A DNA stretch of 64,000 nucleotides from assembly GCA_027486725.1 (NCBI GenBank), contig JAIXOP010000011.1:92208-156207 (forward strand). The letters are read 5' to 3'. The number at the start of each line of letters is the position of its first letter. Position 1 is the first letter of the stretch. This DNA comes from Burkholderiales bacterium. GTDB taxonomy: Bacteria; Pseudomonadota; Gammaproteobacteria; Burkholderiales; Burkholderiaceae_A. Below, in pieces: positions 53,016 through 62,339 of the stretch. A program made the position numbers and the translations under genes. Under the pieces are notes generated by a model. That model did not search any database. It saw only the letters and a list, made by a program, of their open reading frames with translations, and was not told where the DNA came from.

Positions 53016-53845
53016 CGGCGCGGCAGCAGTTCCATGGGGTTGACGGGCTTGCCCGCGCGGCGGGTCTCGAAGTAGAGCATCGGGCGGTCGGCGTCGGTGG
53101 AGCCCAACTCAGCAATCCGCTGGCCGCGGCGCACTGCCTCGCCCTGCTTCACACCGAAGCTGCGCAGGTGGGCGTAGGTGGTCTGCAGGCCGCCTTCGTG
53201 CTGCACGACCATGAAGTTCCCCAGGCCCTTGATGGCGTTGCCCGCATAAATCACCTTGCCATCGGCAGCGGCCATCACGGCCTCGCTCTGCACTCCGGCG
53301 ATGCGAATGCCTTTGTCCCCGGGGCTCCACGGCTTCAGGAGCTGACCGTTGGCCGGCCAGACGAGGTCGGTGCCCGCCACGGCCGCGGGCTCTGCCACGG
53401 TGGCGGTGGAGGCTGGCTCGGCGGGGGGCAGCGGTGTTGCCCCTGGGGGGTCGAGGGGGCGCGACTGCACCCGACTCGTCGGTTCGGCGGGGGCGGTCTC
53501 GACCTCGGCGCGCGGGGCAGACCGCCGGGACTCTGCCGTGCTCTCGCCCGAGGGCGGGCTCAGCCGAAGGACCTGGCCGACCCGGATCTGATTGGGATTG
53601 TCGAGCCCGTTCCACTGGGCCACATCGCGAAAGTCAAGGCCGTAGCTGCGCGAGATCGAAAAGAGGCTCTCGCCGGCCTGAACGGTGTGGGTGCCCGAGG
53701 GTCCTGGGCGACGAAGTGGGGCCTGGGCGGGCTCCTTGCTTCCAGTCACACGGCGGCTCTCGATGGGGGGCCGTGGATCGAGCGACACCGACGAGCACGC
53801 CGAGAGGCCAACGGCAAGCAAAAACAAGGCGATGGGGCGACGCAT
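53012..53845 (-). CDS. nlpD: NlpD-like lipoprotein with LysM and degenerate M23 (LytM) domain
   Basis: A 277-aa protein. The signal peptide ends in the lipobox LSAC, so it is lipid-anchored. A LysM domain (THTVQAGESLFSISRSYGLDF) binds peptidoglycan and a Pro/Ala/Glu-rich linker follows. The C-terminal LytM domain lacks the first zinc ligands (the segment reads KGIRIAGVQ) but retains TTYAHLRSFGV. This matches NlpD, which activates the amidase AmiC rather than cutting itself. Order surE-pcm-nlpD is conserved in Proteobacteria, though rpoS does not follow. Confidence 0.93.
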   Translation of the reverse strand: MRRPIALFLLAVGLSACSSVSLDPRPPIESRRVTGSKEPAQAPLRRPGPSGTHTVQAGESLFSISRSYGLDFRDVAQWNGLDNPNQIRVGQVLRLSPPSGESTAESRRSAPRAEVETAPAEPTSRVQSRPLDPPGATPLPPAEPASTATVAEPAAVAGTDLVWPANGQLLKPWSPGDKGIRIAGVQSEAVMAAADGKVIYAGNAIKGLGNFMVVQHEGGLQTTYAHLRSFGVKQGEAVRRGQRIAELGSTDADRPMLYFETRRAGKPVNPMELLPRR

Positions 53846-53890
53846 GAACGGGCTCCGGCAGGAAGTGGAAACAGCAGGCATGGGGCAAGT

Positions 53891-54622
53891 TTAGCGGACG
53901 ACCCCGGCCAGCATCGGCACGAAGGAGACCTCGTCGTAGGCAAATGGCACCCACTCGGGGCCCGCCTGCCCCTCAGGCCGGCGGCGCATGGCCACGAGCG
54001 TCTGGCTGGACGCACCGACCGGTGCAACCAAAACACCCCCAGGGATGAGTTGATCCAAAAGGACCTGCGGCACCTGGGCGAGTCCGGCCGCCAGCACGAT
54101 GGCCGAGTACGGACCGTACTTCGGCAGGCCCTGCAGGCCATCGCCAAAAATCAAGTGGAGCCTCCCCAAGGCCAGGGGCGCGAGGTTGCGCCGCGCCTGC
54201 TGATGCAAGGCCTCGATTCGCTCGATGGAGGCCACCCACGGAAAGAGCTGCGCCATCACCGCCGCCTGATAGCCGCAGCCCGTTCCCACCTCGAGCACTC
54301 GATCCATGGGGGCACTGCCGGCGTAGAGATCCCGAACCACCGCCAGACTGCGCGCCACCACAAAAGGCTGGGAGATGGTCTGCCGATGGCCGATGGGCAG
54401 AGCCGTGTCCTCATAGGCGCGGCTCGCCAGCGCGGCATCTACAAAGACATGCCGGGGCACCCGGGCCATGGCCTGGAGCACCTCGGCATCGGCGATGCCT
54501 TGACGCTGCAGACGCTCGACCATCGCCTGCCGCAGGCGCTCGCTGGCCAGGCCTGGCTGAGGGGCGTCGGCCTCGGTGCGGCCTCGGGGCTTGGGGGGAA
54601 CTAGGGGAGTCTTTGCAACCAC
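53891..54622 (-). CDS. pcm: Protein-L-isoaspartate O-methyltransferase
   Basis: A 243-aa repair enzyme that methylates isoaspartyl residues in aged proteins. The family core is visible: MARVPRHVFV, the substrate motif IGHRQTISQPFVVA, and SAM motif I VLEVGTGCGYQAAVMA. The start is GTG at 54622, inside the end of surE (22-bp overlap). The first 25 residues are Pro/Lys-rich and not conserved, so a later start is possible. Confidence 0.95.
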   Translation of the reverse strand: MVAKTPLVPPKPRGRTEADAPQPGLASERLRQAMVERLQRQGIADAEVLQAMARVPRHVFVDAALASRAYEDTALPIGHRQTISQPFVVARSLAVVRDLYAGSAPMDRVLEVGTGCGYQAAVMAQLFPWVASIERIEALHQQARRNLAPLALGRLHLIFGDGLQGLPKYGPYSAIVLAAGLAQVPQVLLDQLIPGGVLVAPVGASSQTLVAMRRRPEGQAGPEWVPFAYDEVSFVPMLAGVVR

Positions 54623-55356
54623 TGCGCGAGGGAGTCCATCTCCGATGCGCTCCCCAAGTCCACCCGCAACGGGGTGATGGAGACTCGGTTTTGCGCAATC
54701 GCATGGAAGTCGGTTCCGGGGGTGGCGTCACGAATCTCGCCCGGAGGGCCCACCCAGTACATCGGCTCCCCCCGGGGAGAGTGGGTGCGAATGACGGGCT
54801 GGGCCTCGTGGCGCCGCCCAAGACGGGTGACCTCATAGCCCTGCAACTCGCCCAGCGGCACCGAGGGGATGTTCACATTCAGGAGGTAGTGCTTGCTGGG
54901 CGGGGCATGGACCACCCCAGAAATCACCCGCTGCACCACATGGGTGGCCGTGTCGAGGCGGCTGAAGTTGTGTGCCGAGAGGGAGAAGGCGATGGCCGGA
55001 ATGCCCAGAAGAAATCCCTCCATGGCTGCTGCCACGGTGCCGGAGTAGAGGGTGTCTTCGGCCAGGTTCTGGCCCTTGTTGATGCCCGAGACCACCAGGT
55101 CGGGGCGCCAATCGAGGAATCCCGTGACCGCCACGTGGACGCAATCCGTCGGGGTCCCGTTCACAAAATGGGTGTGTGGCCGGACGCTGGGTCGGACATA
55201 CAGCGGGCGGTCGAGGGTGAGCGAGTTGCTCGCCCCACTGCGGTCTGCCTCGGGGGCCACCACGATGACCTCGGTGGCAAAGCCCGCCACGGCATCGGCC
55301 AGCGCATGCAGGCCTGGCGAGAAGACCCCATCGTCGTTGGAGACCAGGATCCTCAT
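54601..55356 (-). CDS. surE: 5'/3'-nucleotidase SurE
   Basis: A 251-aa metal-dependent nucleotidase active on stationary-phase nucleotides and polyphosphate. The metal site is in the N-terminal ILVSNDDGVFSPG, with ASNSLTL and VVSGINKGQNLAEDTLYSGTVAAA as further signatures. It is coupled to the CBS gene upstream (4-base overlap) and to pcm. Confidence 0.97.
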   Translation of the reverse strand: MRILVSNDDGVFSPGLHALADAVAGFATEVIVVAPEADRSGASNSLTLDRPLYVRPSVRPHTHFVNGTPTDCVHVAVTGFLDWRPDLVVSGINKGQNLAEDTLYSGTVAAAMEGFLLGIPAIAFSLSAHNFSRLDTATHVVQRVISGVVHAPPSKHYLLNVNIPSVPLGELQGYEVTRLGRRHEAQPVIRTHSPRGEPMYWVGPPGEIRDATPGTDFHAIAQNRVSITPLRVDLGSASEMDSLAQWLQRLP

Positions 55357-55828
55357 GGGGCGGCCGTGCCCTCCTCGGTGGGCCAGTCCCGGATGTAGGC
55401 CTTGAGCATGCGGTTCTCAAAGCTCTGGGCCTCGAGCACCGCCCGTGCCACGTCGTGGAAAGAAACAACCCCCAGGAGCACCGAGCCATCCATCACCGGC
55501 AGGTAGCGCTCGCCGCAGTCGGACATGATGCGGCGAAGCTCGTCGACGGTGAGGTCGGGCTTGGCCACGGTGGGCCGACCATTCATGACATCGGCCACGC
55601 GGATCTCGCGCATGGTGGGGGTCGGGCCATGGCGGTCCTCGCGCTGGCGGCGTGCCAGCACTCGAATCACCTCGCGGAAGGTGAGCATGCCAACCAAGGC
55701 ACCATCCTTCATCACCACCAGGGATCCAATGTCGTGCTCATCGAGGACGAGCACCGCGTCGGCCAGAGAGCTCTCTGGCGAGACGGTGTAGAGGATGTTG
55801 CCCTTGACCTTCAGAATTTCGGTGACTT

Positions 55829-55832
<4 letters not shown>
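55353..55832 (-). CDS. CBS-domain protein
   Basis: A 159-aa protein composed of a tandem CBS pair: the first around LADAVLVLDEHDIGSLVVMKDGALVGMLT, the second around TVDELRRIMSDCGERYLPVMDGSVLLGVVS (abbreviated regions). Such pairs bind adenine nucleotides and act as energy sensors or regulate a partner. No fused enzyme is present. The start MKVTEILK (55832) overlaps the yihY stop by 4 bases. Confidence 0.9.
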
Positions 55833-57777
<1,945 letters not shown>

Positions 57778-58721
57778 CGTGCCCCCGGCATGCCGTGGAA
57801 TAGGCCATGCCAGTGCCGTGCCATGGTCTTGGCCGGCACCCCCCGCCGCAACTCCCGCTGGTAGTAATCCTCGAGGGCATCGATGACCTCGACGCGCTCG
57901 GCCACGTCGTGCTCGGCCGAGGGCTCCGGCAGATCTGCGAGGCGGCGCTCGAAGCGCCGAAGGATCCATGGGTCGTGGTAGGCCGCACGGCCCAGCATGA
58001 GCCCGTCGCAGCCGGGCAGCCCCTCGGGCGACGGCGACAGCAGCGCCATGCCAGCTGCGAGCTCGGTGATGCCGCCGTTGTACTCGACGGTCAGGTGCGG
58101 AAAGGCCCGCTTGGCCTCGCGCACGAGGTCGGGCTTGAGCGGCGGAATCTCGCGATTTTCCTTCGGCGAGAGGCCCTTGAGGATTGCCGTTCGGGCGTGC
58201 ACCACGAAGGTCGTGCAGCCCGATCGGGCAACCACCTCGATGAACCGCAGCAGGCCCTCGAGGCTGTCCTCCCCATCCACACCGATTCGATGCTTCACCG
58301 AGGCCTGAGGGTCGGCGCTGCGCAAGGCCGACATGCACTCGGCCACCAGCTCTGGCTCGCGCATCAGGCAGGCCCCAAAGGCGCCCTTCTGAACCCGCTC
58401 GCTGGGGCAGCCGCAGTTGAGGTTGAGTCCTGCGTAGCCCCAGTCCATGCCAATGCGGGCGGCGCGGGCGAGATCCTCGGGCTCCGACCCACCCAGCTGA
58501 AGAATGCAGGGGGCCTCGCTCGCATCGTGGCCCAGGAGTTTCTCGAGATCGCCGTGGAGGATGGCGCCGGTGGTGACCATCTCGGTGTAGAGCAGGGCCG
58601 AGGGAGCCACCCGCCGATGGAAGAATCGGCAGTGCCGATCCGTCCAGTCCATCATTGGGGCGACGGACAGGCGGGGGGCATTAGAAAGACTACTTTTTTT
58701 TGCCTTATCAGTTGCTTGCAC

Positions 58722-59051
58722 CTTGACGTTTCCCTTCTGTTCTAGATCGTCAGAATCCGTTCTTGCGCGTTCTTAAGGGCTTGGGGCTAAAAAATTAGCC
58801 TGATTCAGAGGCCTTTAACACCGATGGTGACCATAAACCCACGCGTCCGAAAAGACGGCTTTATAACCTCAGACCACGCTCTCGCCCTTTGAGAAACTGC
58901 GATTAATCCTAGGCACTCCGCATGCCGACACCCCTAAAGCCTAAAAGAACGGCTAGCCGCGCCGGAACGGCTGCATAGCCATAACGAAGCGCTGCAACAA
59001 GTAAACTGCCTCATCGCTACATTTCCTATTATCAATTTCCGAGGCGTCTTC
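58722..59051. other. Island-side intergenic region upstream of dusA and the SNIPE-like gene
   Basis: 330 bp, much less GC-rich than the chromosome to the left. It must contain divergent promoters for dusA and the 474-aa gene. A small perfect hairpin (GGCTAA-AAAA-TTAGCC, 58785-58800) is present. The sequence GAGGCG at 59041-59046 is the ribosome site of the gene at 59052. No integrase, tRNA fragment or long repeat was seen. Confidence 0.6.
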
Positions 59052-60476
59052 ATGGATCCAGCGACGTTGATCACCGCAGCACTTTTTCTTAGCGGGCCAG
59101 TTTTCTTCGTGCTCTGGTTACGTGCCCGACGGCGGATCGAGAAGGCTGTTGACCAAGCACAGCACATCGCGGACGGCGCGAAGCATCGCGAGACGAAACT
59201 TGTGGAAGAACAACAAGCGCTGGTGGCAGATTTTGCGAGATTCAAGGCCAAGTATGAGCCGATCACTTCGCAGGAAGCCGCTGTTGAGCAGCTGAAGAAG
59301 GACATTGCTGATCTGACAACAAGCCTTGATCGCGATCGCGCCACATATAAGGAAAAGCGGTTTCGTCTGGTGGAGCTTGAGAAGCAGGTTGCCATCTACG
59401 ACGACCGGATGGCTTTCGCTGAGCTAGGGGTCTACGAACCGCACTTTGAATTCACCGACAGCGAGCAGTTCAAGGCTGAAATCACCAAAGCACGGGAACG
59501 GCAGAAGCAGCTCATCACCGACAAGCAGGCTACCGTTTGCACGACCGACTGGGAGGTCAGCGGAAGCAAAGCTAAAGGCCAGACAATGATCAACCGTCAG
59601 ACACGCCTGACTCTTCGCGCGTTCAATGCTGAGTGCGATGCCGCAATCTCCAACACCCGATGGAACAACGTCGTTGCCATGGAAAAGCGCATCCTCAACG
59701 CTGCGGATCAGATCAACAAGGAGAACATGTCACTGACCCTGAAGATCACCGACGAGTACATCCAGGCGAAGCTTGAAGAGCTGCGGCTGACGCACGAATA
59801 CCGGGAGCGTCAGAAGGCGGAAAAGGAAGAACGCGCTGAGCTAGCTCGGGCAGAGCGAGAGGAAAAGAAACTACTAGCCGAAGCTGAAGCAGCGGAGCGT
59901 GAAGAGCGGAAGTTCCAAGCGCTGCTTGACAAAGCGAAGGCTGAAGCCGATGCCGCAACGGGCGGTGTCACTACCGCGATGGCGCAGCGTATTGCCGAAC
60001 TGGAAAAGGCGCTCGCCGAGGCCCACGACGCGAGTGAACGCGCTCGAGCCATGGCTGAGATGACGAAATCAGGCTACGTGTACATCATCTCCAACGTCGG
60101 CTCATTCGGCGAGGATGTGGTCAAGATCGGCCTTACACGGCGGCTCGATCCCGATGATCGTGTAAGGGAGCTCGGCGATGCAAGTGTTCCCTTCGCTTTT
60201 GACATTCACGCGATGATCTACTCCGACGAGGCTCCTGCCCTGGAGAATGCACTTCATCGCGAGTTTGCAGATCGGCGTATCAACGCAACGAACTTCCGAA
60301 AAGAGTTCTTCCGCGTGCAACTGGATGAAGTTGAGGAAGCTGTTCGCAGGTTGGCCCCCAGTGCCTCCTTCTTCAAAGACCGAGAAGCTCAGGAGTGGCA
60401 CGAGACCTTGGCGCGCAGAAACCAAAAGCTCATGGATATGGCGCTGCCCTCCGCGAAGTTCCCTGATGTGATCTAG
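59052..60476 (+). CDS. SNIPE-like anti-phage membrane nuclease (TM + DUF4041 + GIY-YIG/Mug113 domain)
   Basis: A 474-aa protein. An N-terminal transmembrane helix (about residues 4-23) ends in a positive RARRR stop. A coiled coil spans about 30-115 and a DUF4041 domain about 115-270 (FAELGVYEPHFEFTDSEQFK; later KRILNAADQINKENM). A second, very charged Glu/Lys/Arg coiled coil covers 265-350. The C-terminal T5orf172/Mug113 GIY-YIG-like nuclease covers about 357-455: SGYVYIISN and VVKIGLTRR replace the GIY and YIG strands, then R-x-R and the catalytic-type Glu in LENALHREF. This is the architecture of SNIPE, which cuts phage DNA at the membrane during injection. Family assignment is from architecture; activity is inferred. 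Confidence 0.85.
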   Translation: MDPATLITAALFLSGPVFFVLWLRARRRIEKAVDQAQHIADGAKHRETKLVEEQQALVADFARFKAKYEPITSQEAAVEQLKKDIADLTTSLDRDRATYKEKRFRLVELEKQVAIYDDRMAFAELGVYEPHFEFTDSEQFKAEITKARERQKQLITDKQATVCTTDWEVSGSKAKGQTMINRQTRLTLRAFNAECDAAISNTRWNNVVAMEKRILNAADQINKENMSLTLKITDEYIQAKLEELRLTHEYRERQKAEKEERAELARAEREEKKLLAEAEAAEREERKFQALLDKAKAEADAATGGVTTAMAQRIAELEKALAEAHDASERARAMAEMTKSGYVYIISNVGSFGEDVVKIGLTRRLDPDDRVRELGDASVPFAFDIHAMIYSDEAPALENALHREFADRRINATNFRKEFFRVQLDEVEEAVRRLAPSASFFKDREAQEWHETLARRNQKLMDMALPSAKFPDVI

Positions 60477-60593
60477 CACGAATGGCTTCGCTCAGTGCGA
60501 AACCATGCGCTGTTGTAGTCTCCCCCTCGATTGAGACATTTGTAATGCGGACTTTTCTGTTGTTTTGCAGTATCGAGCGACGGGAAAGTAGTT
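60477..60593. other. Spacer between the SNIPE-like gene and the IS remnant
   Basis: 117 bp without a coding feature. It probably contains the left end of the decayed insertion sequence, but no matching terminal inverted repeat could be paired with the right side. Confidence 0.4.
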
Positions 60594-60686
60594 ATGAGGA
60601 AGTCGAGGATTAGCGAGAGTCAGATCGTGGCCGACCTCACCCTTAAGAACAAGGCGATGAAGGGGCTGATTGCAAAAAAGCTCTGA
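60594..60686 (+). pseudogene. IS3-family OrfA with internal deletion
   Basis: A 30-codon frame. The first 13 residues (MRKSRISESQIVA) match the start of IS407-group OrfA, and the rest (DLTLKNKAMKGLIAKKL) match its end. About 55 residues containing the helix-turn-helix and leucine zipper are missing between them without a frame change. It cannot make a working OrfA. Confidence 0.85.
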
Positions 60687-61575
60687 CGCCAGCCGGAAAG
60701 AGAGAAGCGGTGGGGTAGCGGTGGGGTATCTGGTTGGCGAGGAAGGATTGACGGTTCAGAGGGCTTGCAGATGCGTTGGGCTTGCTAGGGCGAGCTTTTA
60801 TCGCAGGCCTGCGGACTAGGTTGAGCGCGATGCGCCCGTGGTCGATGTGTTGAACCAGATCATTGCCAAGCATGGCCGCTGGGGATTTCAGCTTTGCTAC
60901 TACTGGATGTGGAACCACGGGTATGCCTGGAACCATAAGCGCGTCTGGCGTGTGTACAAGGACATGGGCCTAAACCTTCCCCGCCGCACCAAGAGACGGC
61001 TGCCTAATGGGCAACCCAGGGCCTCGCATCCCGCTGGTGGCGCCCGAGACCAAGAACGTCGTCTGGGCGCTCAATTTTATGCATGACACGCTTTACTACG
61101 GCAAGCCCGCAATGACCAACATTAAGGGACACTCAACGTGATTAATGAGTCCAACCGAGAGGGTCTTGGCCATCGAGATCGACAACAGCCTGCCGGCGGC
61201 CCGGGTCGTTCGCACCCTGGAGCAGCTCGGCGAGGTCTAAGGCCTGCCGCAAGCCATGAGGCTAGACGACGGCCCCGAGCTTCGGTCGGCAGTGCTCGCT
61301 CAATGGTGCGAAGACCATCGGATCGAGCTCCGATACATCCAGCCCGGCAAGCCGAGCCAAAACGCCTTCATCGAGCGGTTCAACCGGACCTATCGCCACG
61401 AGGTCTCAGATGCCTACCTCTTCTCAGGCCTTTAGGAGGTGCGCAGCGTCACCGAGGCCTGGATCAAGGATTACAACGAAGACCGGCCCCACGCGGCCAA
61501 CGGGAACTTGCCACCCGTTCACAACTGGCAAAACCCCAAACAAGCAGATTTGTCCACAATCAACATGTCTACTTG
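60683..61575 (+). pseudogene. IS3-family OrfB transposase, multiply disrupted
   Basis: Fragments in all three frames align in order to an IS407-group transposase: GKREAV, LTVQRACRCVGLARASFY, HKRVWRVYKDMGLNLPRRTK, VVWALNFMHDTLYYGKP, AIEIDNSLPAARVVRTLEQ, RLDDGPELRSAVL, RYIQPGKPSQNAFIERFNRT and KDYNEDRPH. An 11-bp tandem duplication (60706-60727) breaks the frame near the start. TAG, TAA and TAG stops follow at several points, and at least two more frameshifts. The first catalytic Asp position reads Asn (WALNF instead of WALDF). Non-functional. Confidence 0.87.
60706..60727 (+). repeat. 11-bp tandem duplication in the IS OrfB remnant
   Basis: Two adjacent copies of AGCGGTGGGGT. Removing one copy restores the reading frame from GKREAV into GYLVGEEGLTVQR, showing it is a secondary mutation in the transposase gene. 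Confidence 0.9.
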
Positions 61576-62189
61576 ACGGGGGTGACCACAAAGCGGCGTC
61601 GCAACCTGGCGGCCAGTCGCCCCAGACCGATGGCGCCTGTTGGACGCAATGCGGTGTGGTGTTATGACTTTGTCTTCGATGCCTGCGCCAATGGCCAGCA
61701 GCTCAAATGTCTGACGGTGGTCGATGAGTACACCCGGGAATGCCTGGCCATTGATGTGGCCGGATCTATCCGGTCCAGACGAGTCGTCGATGTGCTGAGT
61801 CGGCTGATCAGTTTGCATGGGTGCGCCGCGCTACCTGCGAAGCGACAACGGCGCGGAGTTCGTCAGCAAGGCGCTGCTGCGCTGGGCTGTGGATGAGGGG
61901 CTGGAGTCCGTGCTGATTGAGCCAGGCAGGCCCAGGCAAAACGGCACCAACGAGAGCTTCAACGGAAAATTTCGGGACGAATGCCTGTCCATGGAGTGGT
62001 TCCGCAACCGGCTGGAAGCCAAGGTTCTGATTGAGGACTGGAGGCGCCACTACAATGAGGTCAGGCCGCACTCCAGCCTGAACTACCGCACGCCGGCTGA
62101 GTTCGTCGCCGGCATCCAAAACGATTTATCAACCGAGGCCAAAGTATTAAGTTGAACTTGGTCCGAAAAAACCCGCCAGGTCAAGTAGA
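61568..62189. repeat. 10-bp inverted repeat flanking the second IS3 remnant
   Basis: TCTACTTGAC at 61568-61577 and its exact reverse complement at 62180-62189 bracket the second transposase fragment. They may be IS ends, with the left end now adjoining an internally deleted transposase. Short enough that coincidence is possible. Confidence 0.4.
61579..62155 (+). pseudogene. IS3-family OrfB transposase, 5'-truncated and frameshifted
   Basis: C-terminal part of a DDE transposase different from the one upstream. The first section reads KRRRNLAASRPRPMAP, then VWCYDFVFDACANGQQLK (first catalytic Asp), to LISLHG. One extra base at about 61816-61824 shifts frame into APRYLRSDNGAEFVSKALL (second Asp). 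The NGTNESFNGKFRDE region (catalytic Glu) and HYNEVRPHSSLNYRTPAEF follow, and the stop is at 62153-62155. The N-terminal half and OrfA are missing. The intact part from 61817 could be read as a 112-aa protein but is not functional alone. Confidence 0.88.
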
Positions 62190-62339
62190 TGTCGGTGGTG
62201 ACTAGCAGATTTTAAAGAAGCCAACCCAGTTAAACGCAATTTGCGTTGTTCAGTATTCTATATTTCTAACTTGGTCGGCGGCCAATATCGAATGCATCCC
62301 GTTTAATTTTTCAAACCTCATACCTAAGGAATTTAAGCA
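62156..62339. other. Upstream region of the kinase gene
   Basis: 184 bp, AT-rich. It begins with the presumed right flank of the IS remnant (to about 62195) and contains the palindrome at 62233-62247, a possible -10 (TATATT, about 62260), and the ribosome site AAGGA at 62326-62330. Confidence 0.45.
62233..62247. promoter_or_regulatory. Perfect 15-bp palindrome upstream of the kinase gene, possible operator
   Basis: AACGCAA-T-TTGCGTT is a perfect 7-bp inverted repeat around a single base. It sits about 10 bp upstream of a TATATT sequence that could be the -10 box and about 92 bp before the kinase ATG. Such placement fits a repressor or activator site. No regulator gene is in view. Confidence 0.4.

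Larger units (their letters stand above)
60594..61575 (+). mobile_element. Decayed IS3-family element, IS407-group-like
   Basis: Remnant of an IS with the orfA-orfB layout of the IS407 group. OrfA has an internal in-frame deletion, and orfB has several stops and frameshifts. Terminal repeats were not identified, so the limits are those of recognisable protein similarity. It lies between the SNIPE-like gene and a second IS3 remnant. Confidence 0.8.

Noticed and set aside
58785..58800. GGCTAA-AAAA-TTAGCC hairpin as a terminator
   Set aside because: Stem is only 6 bp with no T-tract after it, and no gene ends there; kept only as a note on the intergenic region.
61138..61896. 252-codon frame across the two IS remnants
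   Set aside because: It changes between unrelated transposase fragments in different frames; the first part is out of frame with the real OrfB remnant and the join is fortuitous.
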